Shown here one piece after another: positions 43,129 through 51,831 of a DNA stretch of 64,000 nt. Below the pieces are notes generated by a model. The model was not told where the DNA came from, made no database searches, and saw only the letters and a list, made by a program, of their open reading frames with translations. Numbering within the stretch: position 1 is the first letter of the stretch; every line of letters starts with the position of its first letter. Where the stretch lies: contig WIAH01000009.1 in assembly GCA_014055525.1 (NCBI GenBank), positions 91,587 through 155,586 on the forward strand. The letters are read 5' to 3'. Origin of the DNA: Nitrospira sp. CR1.3 (GTDB lineage: Bacteria > Nitrospirota > Nitrospiria > Nitrospirales > Nitrospiraceae). Made by a program: the position numbers and the translations under genes.

Positions 43129-43488
43129 ATGCGATTACCGAAGCTGTTCGGACTTCTCCTGTGCGTGAGCCTCGGACCCTCTTCTGTCCTGATGGCGCAG
43201 GACTATCCCGCCGACGTCACGCGCGGAAAGGCGGTGTACGAACGCCATTGCCTGACCTGTCATGGCACAGGCGGGTGGGGAGACGGCCCGACTGCGGCCT
43301 CGCTCAAAGTTGCGCCTGCTGACTTCCATCGGTTCAGGTCGTTTCTGAAATCGGACGAGGAACTGCTTCGGACGATCGAGCACGGAGTAGTCTACAGCCC
43401 CATGCATTCCTGGCGAGGCCGGCTCACCGACGGCGAGATGCAGGACGTGGTGTCGTATATTCGCTTGCTGTCTCAGCAGGGACGATGA
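43129..43488 (+). CDS. exported class I cytochrome c
   Basis: 119 residues. A signal peptide (to about MAQ, residue 23) precedes the heme motif CLTCH (C41, C44, H45) and an axial methionine candidate M92 in VYSPMHSW. The GWGDGPTAASLK loop after the heme is typical of small cytochromes c that accept electrons in the periplasm. Its position in the hpf-fmdB unit hints at use in low-energy conditions; the partner oxidase is not in this window. Confidence 0.93.
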   Translation: MRLPKLFGLLLCVSLGPSSVLMAQDYPADVTRGKAVYERHCLTCHGTGGWGDGPTAASLKVAPADFHRFRSFLKSDEELLRTIEHGVVYSPMHSWRGRLTDGEMQDVVSYIRLLSQQGR

Positions 43489-43579
43489 TGTCATTCCCGC
43501 CGCAACAGGCACAGTAAAATGCCTCTTGGGCGATCGCTTCAAAAAACCGCCGAGGGGCCGCTCTCTAAGGAGAAAGCAG

Positions 43580-45010
43580 ATGCGTAACGCCTCCGTCCGA
43601 ATGTTGATCGCCCAGGGTCTCTTGACCGCCTTCATGACCGTTGGCCCCATCGCCTTCGTACAGGCGGCGGACTCCGGATCGCCGCCGCCTCCGGGAAGAT
43701 CCTGCGGGAGCCCGTACAAAAAGAAGCCGGTTCCCGCCAAGACTCTCCGGGCTATCGTGCAGTCGCACGGTCAGTGGTTGGAACAACGATATAACCCTGA
43801 CTATCACCGGGCGGACCTCTGTCAGGCGAACCTTCAGCAGGCCGCGCTCAACGGAGCCAACTTGGAGAGGGCGAATCTGGAAGGGACCATTCTGCGGCAG
43901 GCCAATCTGTACCAGAGTACCTTCACGCAGGCGAACCTAGCCGGGGCTGACTTGACCAAGGCCGGCATGGAAGACAGCAACATTTCCAGTGCCGATTTGC
44001 GACAGGCCCGGCTGTCACACGCGAATCTGTTTCGAGCCATCGGCGATGAGTCGGCGCTCTATGGTGCCGTCCTGATCGGAACTCAACTGCACGAGTCCAC
44101 CTTTGAAAGGGCTCATTTCGAAGGAGCCGATCTAACCTCCGCCGATTTCACCAACGCCGATCTTGTCGACGGTCATTTCTATGGGGCGAATCTGCATCGG
44201 GCGGTTCTCACGGGAGCCGACCTGCTGGAGGCCGACCTCCGGCGAACGAATCTGACCAAAGCCGATCTGAGCAAGGCGAATCTCCAAGGTGCTCTGCTCG
44301 ACGGCGCGGAACTGCGCGGCGCGCGTCTGACAGAGACGGATCTGGAAGGCGCCTATCTCGATGAGGCCGACCTGACGGAGGCTAACTTTCGCGATGCGGA
44401 GCTCCGAGGAGCGGACTTGCGATTTTCAAATTTGCAGTCGGCGGTCCTTCCTCAAGCTGATCTGGAGGGTGTCAATTTCGAAGGGGCGCGGCTCGTGAAA
44501 ACCAATATGAGGTCCGCTAACCTGAGGATGGCCATCCTGTACCATGCTCTGCTCGACGGAGCGGATTTCCGCGATGCGCGATTGCACCATGCGGTCCTGA
44601 TCGGCACGCGAGGCGCGGAAACTATTTTCACCAAGGCGGATCTCAGCGACATCTATGCACCGAAAGTGTCGCTGCAGCGAGCGCAGTTCAATGAGTCAAA
44701 GCTAGAGTCGGCCAATCTGGTAGCGGCGGACCTGCGCGGAGCGAATTTCAGCCATGCGAACCTCGCCCATGCCAATCTGCAAGAGGCGAATCTCCAGGGC
44801 GCCTCATTGTCGGGAGCGGATCTGACCGGCGCGCAGCTCGATGCGGCGGATCTGCGAAAAACCAACTTGCAGGGAGCCAACCTCGCCTCCGCAACCGGAC
44901 TTACGCAGGCCCAACTTGACTCCGCCTGCCTGGATGAACAGACGAAACTGCCGGCAGGCCTGAACCGCCCGTCTCAGTGCGCATCCATGAGCAAGAAGGC
45001 GCCGCGCTGA
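43580..45010 (+). CDS. exported pentapeptide-repeat protein
   Basis: 476 residues. A signal peptide (to about VQAADSG, residue 33) is followed by nearly 380 residues of A(D/N)LxX repeats (for example GADLTSADFTNADL), which fold as a right-handed quadrilateral beta helix. AAGGAGAAAGCAG precedes the ATG at 43580. The export signal argues against a gyrase-inhibitor role like that of Qnr or MfpA, which are cytoplasmic. The C-terminus ends in Cys-containing LDSACLDEQTKLP and a basic tail. Confidence 0.92.
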   Translation: MRNASVRMLIAQGLLTAFMTVGPIAFVQAADSGSPPPPGRSCGSPYKKKPVPAKTLRAIVQSHGQWLEQRYNPDYHRADLCQANLQQAALNGANLERANLEGTILRQANLYQSTFTQANLAGADLTKAGMEDSNISSADLRQARLSHANLFRAIGDESALYGAVLIGTQLHESTFERAHFEGADLTSADFTNADLVDGHFYGANLHRAVLTGADLLEADLRRTNLTKADLSKANLQGALLDGAELRGARLTETDLEGAYLDEADLTEANFRDAELRGADLRFSNLQSAVLPQADLEGVNFEGARLVKTNMRSANLRMAILYHALLDGADFRDARLHHAVLIGTRGAETIFTKADLSDIYAPKVSLQRAQFNESKLESANLVAADLRGANFSHANLAHANLQEANLQGASLSGADLTGAQLDAADLRKTNLQGANLASATGLTQAQLDSACLDEQTKLPAGLNRPSQCASMSKKAPR

Positions 45011-45040
45011 ATTTGTGGCATGCGGAAAATGATCCCGCGC

Positions 45041-46120
45041 TCAGGCCCGCTTCTCCCGTTCCAGGAGGGCCTGCTTACGGTCGATCCCCCAGCGGTAACC
45101 CGACAGGGCGCCATTTTTCCGCACGACGCGGTGGCAGGGAATCGCCACCGCTAAGGCATTGGCGCCGCAGGCCAGCGCAACGGCGCGCACGGATTTCGGC
45201 GCGTCGATGCGGCGGGCGATGTCTGCATAGGTCGTCCGCGCGCCGACCGGGATCCGCTGCAGTTCCTGCCAGACCCGCCGTTGGAAGGCGGTTCCCCTGA
45301 TATCGAGCGGAAGATCCAAACCGAGCGCAGGCTCCTCCACAAGGCCTACGACTCGCGAGACGATCCGTTCAAACCCGGCATCACCGCCGATCAGATTGGC
45401 GCAAGGGAATCGGTTCTGCAGATCGCGGATCAACCCATCGGGATCATCGCCGAGAAAAATGGCGCAGATCCCCCGTGCGCTCTTGGCGACGAGAATCGAG
45501 CCGAGCGAACATGCTCCGATGGCGAACCGGATGTCGGCGCCGGCCCCGCCGGCCCGGTAGCGCGCCGGCGTCATGCCGAGGATTTTGTTCGACCGTTCAT
45601 AAAATCGTCCGCTTGAGTTGTACCCGGCGTCGTACATGGCTTCCGTGACGGTGCGGCTTCGCTTGAGGGCCTTCCGGACCAGTGCCGCACGACAGGCTGC
45701 CGCATATTGCTTCGGCGTGACTCCGGTAACCGCCTTGAACAGGCGGTGGAAGTGCGAGGCGCTCAGCCCCGCACGGTCGGCGAGGAGTTCGAGCTGGGGT
45801 TCTTGGTCCGATTTCTCGATCAGACGGCAAGCGTGCGTGACGACTGCGGCCCGTTGTTCTACCGGCGAGGGCTGGTCCGGCTTGCAACGTTTGCACGGGC
45901 GGTATCCCGCCGCCTCCGCTTCCCGACTCGTCGCATGAAACCGCACATGCTCCGGTTTCGCCAGACGCGCGGCGCAGGAGGGCCGGCAGTAGACTCCGGT
46001 GGTCGCGACGGAGTAGTAAAAGGTCCCGTCGGCGCGAGGATTGCGGGCTCTCACGATAGCCCAGCGGGCATCGCTTTCAGTTGCGACGCCCGGCGGGCTG
46101 TGTTGCGTTGGGTTATTCAT
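45041..46120 (-). CDS. ada: Ada: O6-methylguanine-DNA methyltransferase and transcriptional regulator
   Basis: 359 residues from the ATG at 46120, preceded by GGAGC. Residues 15-90 are the Ada zinc domain with C45 (accepts methyl from phosphotriesters) and C49, C76, C79; then an AraC-type helix-turn-helix region (SASHFHRLFKAVTGVTPKQY), and a C-terminal methyltransferase with the active-site loop IPCHRVVR. All three activities appear intact. It repairs alkylated DNA and switches on alkylation genes; the AlkA-like gene at 10737 is a natural target, although no operator was sought. Confidence 0.95.
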   Translation of the reverse strand: MNNPTQHSPPGVATESDARWAIVRARNPRADGTFYYSVATTGVYCRPSCAARLAKPEHVRFHATSREAEAAGYRPCKRCKPDQPSPVEQRAAVVTHACRLIEKSDQEPQLELLADRAGLSASHFHRLFKAVTGVTPKQYAAACRAALVRKALKRSRTVTEAMYDAGYNSSGRFYERSNKILGMTPARYRAGGAGADIRFAIGACSLGSILVAKSARGICAIFLGDDPDGLIRDLQNRFPCANLIGGDAGFERIVSRVVGLVEEPALGLDLPLDIRGTAFQRRVWQELQRIPVGARTTYADIARRIDAPKSVRAVALACGANALAVAIPCHRVVRKNGALSGYRWGIDRKQALLEREKRA

Positions 46121-46304
46121 GAAGGCTGCTCCACAGGGTTGTCCCGGGAGCAAGGTAACAGCGTCACCCTCAGGTCTACACTCCGATTCTTGCTTTCAAA
46201 TTTGCCGACAGAGGGAATGGTGAAGCTTATGAGGCGATTGCACTGCTTTGCAAGAGCGGAGGGAACTGTCACCTTTCCGCTCGAAGGCCGTCCCCGTCAC
46301 GAGC

Positions 46305-46337
46305 GGGACAGGCACCGGTCATGCCGGAGCCTGTCCC
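46305..46337. repeat. REP-like palindrome
   Basis: GGGACAGGCACCGG and CCGGAGCCTGTCCC are inverse complements except for one A/A mismatch, with loop TCATG. It sits just past the stop of the first CBS gene and shares the arm sequence with 25636-25710. Confidence 0.6.
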
Positions 46338-46343
46338 CTGCTG

Positions 46344-46778
46344 CTATGACCAGTACTTTGAAGCCTTCATGTATCCGAATAACAGATCGCGTCGGGCGAG
46401 GATGCCGACCAGTTTGTTGTCTCGCGCGACCGGCACCCTCGTTAAATACCGGTCCTGAAAGAGGTCGGCTACTTGAGCCAGCGTCTGATCCTCCGTGACC
46501 GTCACCGGATTGGACGACATGATTTCAACGGCAAGAAGCTTGCGTAAGTCGCGGCCGTCGAGCATTGCCTGCAGGAGATCGTATTCGCTGACGATGCCGA
46601 CGAGCTTGCCGTCCTGCTCGACGACCGGAAGACTGCCGAAATTACGACGGGTCATCATGCTGGCGATCGTCAAGGCATCGGTCCGGGGTGTGCAGGTACT
46701 GACGGCATCCTGCATCAACTGTCCGACCGTCAACGTTTTCGGATCGCAGGCGGACAAGAAGAATTCAGTTTGTCGCAT
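46344..46778 (-). CDS. CBS-domain pair protein
   Basis: 144 residues with two CBS motifs: VGQLMQDAVSTCTPRTDALT, LPVVEQDGKLVGIVSEYDLL in the first and VEIMSSNPVTVTEDQTLAQV, VPVARDNKLVGILARRDLL in the second. CBS pairs bind adenine nucleotides and act as energy sensors. The gene is 9 bases downstream of a second CBS-pair gene. Confidence 0.95.
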   Translation of the reverse strand: MRQTEFFLSACDPKTLTVGQLMQDAVSTCTPRTDALTIASMMTRRNFGSLPVVEQDGKLVGIVSEYDLLQAMLDGRDLRKLLAVEIMSSNPVTVTEDQTLAQVADLFQDRYLTRVPVARDNKLVGILARRDLLFGYMKASKYWS

Positions 46779-46787
46779 GACATCTCC

Positions 46788-47228
46788 TCACTTACCCTTC
46801 GACGATCCGGCCAGAACTGTTCTCAACACGTCGCGTCTGGCAATAATGCCGATCAACCGCTCGTTGGCGTCAACCACCGGGACCCGCACAAGGTCGCTCG
46901 CGCGCAGGACATGGACGAGAGTTCCCAGGGTCGTTTCCGGACGGACCGAATAGGGATTGGCGGTCATGACATCGGCCGCCGTGACGGCTCCCAGCTTGTG
47001 ACCGTCGTCGATCGCGGCCAGGAGATCATGCTCGCTGACAATCCCGACCAGCTTCTTTGTGCCGTCAACGACGGGGACAGCGCCGAATCCCTCGATCATG
47101 AGCGAAGCCATCACATCAGCCTTCGTTTTGAGAAGCACGGACTGCACCCTTTTTTCCATCACGTGCTTGACGGTCATCGAATTAACGTCCTTCGCAGGAG
47201 CTGTCCCGGGCTTTCTCTTCTTTGGCAT
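46788..47228 (-). CDS. CBS-domain pair protein
   Basis: 146 residues from the ATG at 47228 behind GAGGAGACG. A basic N-terminus precedes two CBS motifs: VPVVDGTKKLVGIVSEHDLL and VPVVDANERLIGIIARRDVL. It is closely followed by the 144-residue CBS gene, so the two are probably one transcript and could form a heteromeric nucleotide sensor. Similar CBS pairs are part of the DosR regulon of mycobacteria (Hrp1). Confidence 0.94.
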   Translation of the reverse strand: MPKKRKPGTAPAKDVNSMTVKHVMEKRVQSVLLKTKADVMASLMIEGFGAVPVVDGTKKLVGIVSEHDLLAAIDDGHKLGAVTAADVMTANPYSVRPETTLGTLVHVLRASDLVRVPVVDANERLIGIIARRDVLRTVLAGSSKGK

Positions 47229-47274
47229 GGATCGTCTCCTCAACATCCGCCTCGGTTCTTTAGCGTATCAAGGC

Positions 47275-47784
47275 TCACTCGGCCGGTACTCGCCCCGCGA
47301 TGCCGTGATCCTCCGCCCAGCGGAGATACACGACTTTTTGCTTTCCGGTCTCCACCTTGATGCTCTTCAGATGTTGGGCGTGCCCGCCGTCGGTCGCTGT
47401 CACGTCATAGAGTCCTGGGTCCAGATCGACAAAGAGCCATGGTCCTTCCACTTGGTCGCGGGGAATGACAATCGTAGTCCCCTTTGCCGGTTGAATCGTG
47501 ACCGCCACACCCGAAAGAAACGGCTTCCCTCCTGCGGTAAAGACGATCTTCAACGGAAACGACGGGTACGAAGCCGACCGTTCCTCGAGGCCGACGCCGG
47601 CACTGAAATATCGCACTCCTGCCATTCGATGCAGAGGGAGATAATCCTTGATGGTCTGGCCATTCTGCTCAAACTCAAGGAACTCACCGGACTGGCCGAT
47701 CTTGACCACAGGATTTCCCTCGGCTAGGACCAACGAACTTCCCAGGAACATCCCCAGCAAGAGCAGTAAGCCACGTTTCACCAT
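47275..47784 (-). CDS. exported protein, Ig-like/carboxypeptidase-regulatory type
   Basis: 169 residues. A signal peptide (about 1-22, LVLAEG) precedes a beta-rich region with QPAKGTTIVIPRDQVEGPWL and DLDPGLYDVTATDGGHAQ, the latter like the YTV/PGxY turns of carboxypeptidase regulatory-like domains. The ATG at 47784 is preceded by GGGAGG; the longer open frame upstream is not supported. It heads the short operon with the two CBS genes (46-base gap). Confidence 0.75.
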   Translation of the reverse strand: MVKRGLLLLLGMFLGSSLVLAEGNPVVKIGQSGEFLEFEQNGQTIKDYLPLHRMAGVRYFSAGVGLEERSASYPSFPLKIVFTAGGKPFLSGVAVTIQPAKGTTIVIPRDQVEGPWLFVDLDPGLYDVTATDGGHAQHLKSIKVETGKQKVVYLRWAEDHGIAGRVPAE

Positions 47785-47827
47785 AGGGAACCTCCCTTTC
47801 GCCGATTGGCCTCGCAATGTGAGTGCC

Positions 47828-47974
47828 ATGATACGTAGAGGGAGAAGCTCTCGGATTTCCAACGGTCCGCAGCCGATGGTACTCCGGCGGCCGTCGGATC
47901 GTTCAGTGCGACTGGTGCTAATCGCCACAGTGGGTCTCACGGTCCTGCTGCAAAACGCCGCATGGCGGAAGTGA
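47828..47974 (+). CDS. possible 48-residue membrane peptide
   Basis: An ORF divergent from the exported protein begins with a basic stretch and ends in one hydrophobic segment (LVLIATVGLTVLLQNAAWRK), a LapA-like ending. There is no clear ribosome site ahead of the ATG. A weak call kept for completeness. Confidence 0.22.
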   Translation: MIRRGRSSRISNGPQPMVLRRPSDRSVRLVLIATVGLTVLLQNAAWRK

Positions 47975-48081
47975 GGAACGTTCCCCTCGACTCGAAGTAG
48001 CGGGAGCAGCAGGTAGGCATACCCGATGCACGTTGAAGGGGGGGAATGACCGAATGCAGTGCCGACAGGAAGGAGCCGACC

Positions 48082-48987
48082 ATGCGAATTCTCTGCGCGG
48101 TGGACGGATCGGAATATTCGCAGTGGGGCGTCCAAACGCTCGAAGCGTTGGCCGATCGGCAACCGGATCGCGTGGCGCTGGTACATGTGGTCAACCCTGC
48201 CGCGCTTCTGACATCCAAAGGCAAGAATCCTGTGGCGGAGAAACGAGCCCTCGCTGCAATGGAGAAGGCCGGAGCCCTTCTCCTCCGCGAAGCGGCCCGG
48301 TCGGCTAGGGCAGCGCTCGGACAGGCCGCCACCGGTCCGCGCACCATGATTCAGACCGTCCTGGCCCATGGGCCCCTCGCGGCGACGATCGCGCGACAGG
48401 CCAAGCGGATGAAGGCAGATCTCATCTTGATGGGATCCCGCGGGTTGAGCGACGTCCGGGGGTTTTTGCTAGGCAGTGTGTCACGCCAGCTCGCTTCGAT
48501 TGCCCCCTGTCCAGTCTTCGTCGTCAAACAAGCCATTTCCCGCCTGGCGACCGTAGTCCTCGCAGTCGGTGATTCGAAACAGTCCCGTGCGGCTGCGCAT
48601 TTTCTTCGATCCCGTATCCTGCCGGCCTCCACCACCGTCACGATTCTGACCTCTGCTGAGAACCCGGTAACCGAGCTGGCCGAACGGTACCTCTCTGCGA
48701 CGCAGTTAACCAATCTAAAGCGGCCGGTGATGGACCGTGCGATTGCGCTGGTCAACGGTCTACGCCAGGACTTCATTAAGGATGGGCACTCAGTTATCAC
48801 GCAGGTGAACATGGATCACGTTATCGACACGATCGTCAAACAGGTGCAGGCGGACCATAGCGACCTTCTGGTGATCGGATCGCGCGACTTGACGAAGAGC
48901 GAGCGCCTGCATCTCGGGAGCGTGTCCGAGTGCCTCTTGAAATATGCGCCCTGCTCCGTTCTTGTCGTACGAGGGGCGCGTGACTGA
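48082..48987 (+). CDS. tandem universal stress protein coupled to a P-type ATPase
   Basis: 301 residues, two Usp domains (about 1-150 and 155-300). The first ATP loop is GSRGLSDVRGFLLGSVSR; the second is GSRDLTKSERLHLGSVSE, where the second Gly is Asp, so the second site may be weakened. AAGGAG precedes the ATG at 48082. The ATPase gene starts inside its stop codon region (8-base overlap), so both are translated together; regulation of ion pumping by nucleotide state is an obvious hypothesis. Confidence 0.93.
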   Translation: MRILCAVDGSEYSQWGVQTLEALADRQPDRVALVHVVNPAALLTSKGKNPVAEKRALAAMEKAGALLLREAARSARAALGQAATGPRTMIQTVLAHGPLAATIARQAKRMKADLILMGSRGLSDVRGFLLGSVSRQLASIAPCPVFVVKQAISRLATVVLAVGDSKQSRAAAHFLRSRILPASTTVTILTSAENPVTELAERYLSATQLTNLKRPVMDRAIALVNGLRQDFIKDGHSVITQVNMDHVIDTIVKQVQADHSDLLVIGSRDLTKSERLHLGSVSECLLKYAPCSVLVVRGARD

Positions 48988-51763
48988 TTTTCGCTATCAC
49001 GATATCCACAGGCTCCCGGCCGAGGAAGTGATGAAGCGGCTGGAGACCGGACCGGGCGGTCTTTCGTTCGAGGAAGCCGCGCGTCGGCTGGCGGACTTCG
49101 GACCGAATGTGCTGACCGAGCCTGAGCGCTACTCGGTGCCTCGCGGACTCGCTCGTCATTTCACCCATTTTCTCGCCGTACTGCTCTGGTTCGCAGCCGG
49201 CCTCTCTTTTGCTGCTGACCAGTTGCGGCCGGGTGAAGGTATGGCCACCGTGGGGTGGGCCATTCTCGGGGTCATCGCAATCAACGCGGTCTTTGCTTTC
49301 TTGCAGGAATACAAGGCGGAACGGGCCGTTCACGCGCTCCAGCGCATGCTGCCTGATAAGGCCTGGGTGACGCGGCGTGGACAATCCGTTGAAATCAAGC
49401 GGAGCGAGATCGTGCCCGGCGATGTGCTCATTGTGGGGGAAGGCGAGCGGGTGCCCGCCGATGCCCGTCTTGTCGAGGCGTCCGGCATGCGAGTGGACAA
49501 TGCGGCGCTGACGGGCGAGTCGAAACCGAAGCGACGGACGGCCGAGCCGACGGAAGACGGACACTGGCTCGACATCCCGAATCTTGTCTTTGCCGGAACC
49601 ACGATCTTGTCCGGGCACGGGAAGGCGGTCGTCGTCGCGACCGGCATGCGGAGCGAATTCGGCAAAATCGCCCATCTTGCCAGCAAGGTGGAATCAGGCC
49701 TGAGTCCACTGCAGAAGGAAATCGTCAAGGTCACCCGCGTCGTCGCCACGATTTCGTTGGCGATGGGAACCGTGTTTTTTGCGATCGGTCTGTGGACTGG
49801 ACTGGGATTCTGGATCAGCGCCATCTTCGGCATCGGGATCATCGTCGCCAATGTACCGGAGGGACTGCTGCCCACCGTGACCCTGTCTCTCGCCATGAGC
49901 AGTCAGCGGATGGCTAAACGTCATGCGCTGATCAAGCATTTGGCATCCATCGAAACGCTCGGCTGCGCGACCGTCATCTGCACCGACAAGACCGGCACGC
50001 TGACCGAAAATCGCATGAAGGTAGATCGGTTCTACGCGGACCGGCTCGTGATTGAATCGCGGGAAGGGTGCTTCTTCACTGCCGGCCGCATGATGGGGAA
50101 CACTGACGCCGGGCAATGGCGATTATTTTTCGACGCGCTTCTCCATTGCCACAATGCGAAACGGGTTCGGCGATCCGACGGCCGGCTCGTCGTCACCGGC
50201 GATCCGACGGAAGTCGCGCTATTGGAATTTGCCGTCGAGCACGGATTGGCCCGCGAGCCGCAGCTCCGGCGCATGGGCGAGCTCGCATTCGACGCCGATC
50301 GAAAACGGATGAGCACGCTTCACTGGTCGGAAGGTCGCCTTATCGCGTTCACGAAAGGCGCACCTGAATCGGTGCTTCCCCTTTGCACGAGAGCCCTGTT
50401 TCATGGAGAGTCCGTCACGCTAACCACTGACGAGCGCGCGCGGCTTATGAGCCAAAGCCGAACCTTCGCCGATCAAGCCTACCGCGTGCTTGCTGTGGCC
50501 ATGCGCGAGGTGGCGCATCAGCCCGAGCACATCGAGGTGGACACCATTGAAAACGATCTGACATTTCTCGGCCTCGCAGCCCTCATGGACCCGCCTCACC
50601 GTGAAGTGCCGTCGGCGATCGCCACCTGCCGGCGAGCAGGTGTGCGCGCGATCATGATTACCGGCGATCATCCGCTTACGGCGCTGGCCATTGCGCGAAA
50701 AATCGGCATGATTCCCGATCAGACTACACAACCGCAAGCTGGGTATGTGCCCGTCATCGAAGGGTCGCAACTCGACCGCATGAGCGAGGAGCACCTGCGT
50801 CAGCTGCTCACGCCGTCCCGGTCGGGTGAGCCGGACGCGGTCTTTGCCCGGATGTCTCCGCGCCACAAAATGCGGGTGGTGTCCACTCTCAAAGAGATGG
50901 GCGAAGTGGTCGCCGTCACCGGGGACGGCGTGAACGACGCGCCGGCTCTCAAGAAGGCCGATATCGGGATCGCCATGGGCATTGCCGGCACCGATGTGGC
51001 GAAAGAAACGGCGGACATGATTCTGCTCGATGACAATTTCGCGACGATCGTCAACGCCATTGAAGAAGGGCGCACCGTCTTTGAGAATATCCGAAAGTTC
51101 GCCACCTATGTTCTCGTCAGCAACGTCCCGGAGGTGATACCCTACCTGGGCTATGGATTTCTGGGGATGCCCTTGGCCCTCACGATCCCGCAGGTTCTCG
51201 CCGTCGATCTTGGAACCGATATGGTGCCGGCCATTGCCTTGGGAGCGGAACCCCCTCACCCGGGTATCATGGATGTGTCTCCCAGACCCAAGACCGAGCG
51301 GCTTCTCACCACTCCGCTGCTCCTCAGGACCTACTTCTTCCTGGGATTGAACTCCGCCCTGTTGGCCATGGGAGCCTTCTTCGGATATTTGTTCGTGAAC
51401 GGCTGGACCTGGGGCACGCCTCTCAGCTGGTCGTCTCCCCTCTATAAAGAAGCGACGACCGTCACTCTAGCCGGAATAGTTCTGGCCCAGGTGGCCAATG
51501 TCTTTGCCTGCAGATCCCATCGCCACTCGGTGTTCACCCTCGGATGGTTTACCAATCCACTCATTCTGTGGGGAATCATTGCCGAAATCCTGTTGCTTGC
51601 CCTGATCATCTACACTCCCATGGGGAACGACGTTTTCGGAACCAAGCCGGTGCCCTCCTGGATCTTCGGACCTCTGGCTCTCGGCGCGCTTGTCCTTCTC
51701 TTGACGGAAGAAGCCCGGAAGGCCGTCGTCAGTCGACTCAATCAGCCCGCGAGTCGCGTCTGA
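48980..51763 (+). CDS. P-type ATPase, Na,K-ATPase-like (P2C type)
   Basis: 927 residues from a GTG overlapping the Usp stop. Actuator LTGES, phosphorylation site DKTGT (Asp about 336), TGDGVNDAP hinge and PEGLL in M4 are present. M5-M6 read SNVPEVIP and DLGTDMVPAIALG, which match the cation sites of Na,K-ATPase alpha (E327, E779, D804, D808 equivalents) rather than the NLVTDG of Ca-ATPases. It probably exports Na+ or exchanges Na+/K+ or H+; no beta subunit gene is visible, as expected for bacterial members. Confidence 0.9.
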   Translation: MTDFRYHDIHRLPAEEVMKRLETGPGGLSFEEAARRLADFGPNVLTEPERYSVPRGLARHFTHFLAVLLWFAAGLSFAADQLRPGEGMATVGWAILGVIAINAVFAFLQEYKAERAVHALQRMLPDKAWVTRRGQSVEIKRSEIVPGDVLIVGEGERVPADARLVEASGMRVDNAALTGESKPKRRTAEPTEDGHWLDIPNLVFAGTTILSGHGKAVVVATGMRSEFGKIAHLASKVESGLSPLQKEIVKVTRVVATISLAMGTVFFAIGLWTGLGFWISAIFGIGIIVANVPEGLLPTVTLSLAMSSQRMAKRHALIKHLASIETLGCATVICTDKTGTLTENRMKVDRFYADRLVIESREGCFFTAGRMMGNTDAGQWRLFFDALLHCHNAKRVRRSDGRLVVTGDPTEVALLEFAVEHGLAREPQLRRMGELAFDADRKRMSTLHWSEGRLIAFTKGAPESVLPLCTRALFHGESVTLTTDERARLMSQSRTFADQAYRVLAVAMREVAHQPEHIEVDTIENDLTFLGLAALMDPPHREVPSAIATCRRAGVRAIMITGDHPLTALAIARKIGMIPDQTTQPQAGYVPVIEGSQLDRMSEEHLRQLLTPSRSGEPDAVFARMSPRHKMRVVSTLKEMGEVVAVTGDGVNDAPALKKADIGIAMGIAGTDVAKETADMILLDDNFATIVNAIEEGRTVFENIRKFATYVLVSNVPEVIPYLGYGFLGMPLALTIPQVLAVDLGTDMVPAIALGAEPPHPGIMDVSPRPKTERLLTTPLLLRTYFFLGLNSALLAMGAFFGYLFVNGWTWGTPLSWSSPLYKEATTVTLAGIVLAQVANVFACRSHRHSVFTLGWFTNPLILWGIIAEILLLALIIYTPMGNDVFGTKPVPSWIFGPLALGALVLLLTEEARKAVVSRLNQPASRV

Positions 51764-51831
51764 CCACGGATTCGCTCGATGCGCTCCACTGCGAGTAAGT
51801 TCGACCGGATCTCCTAGAGCGTGAACCGGAC

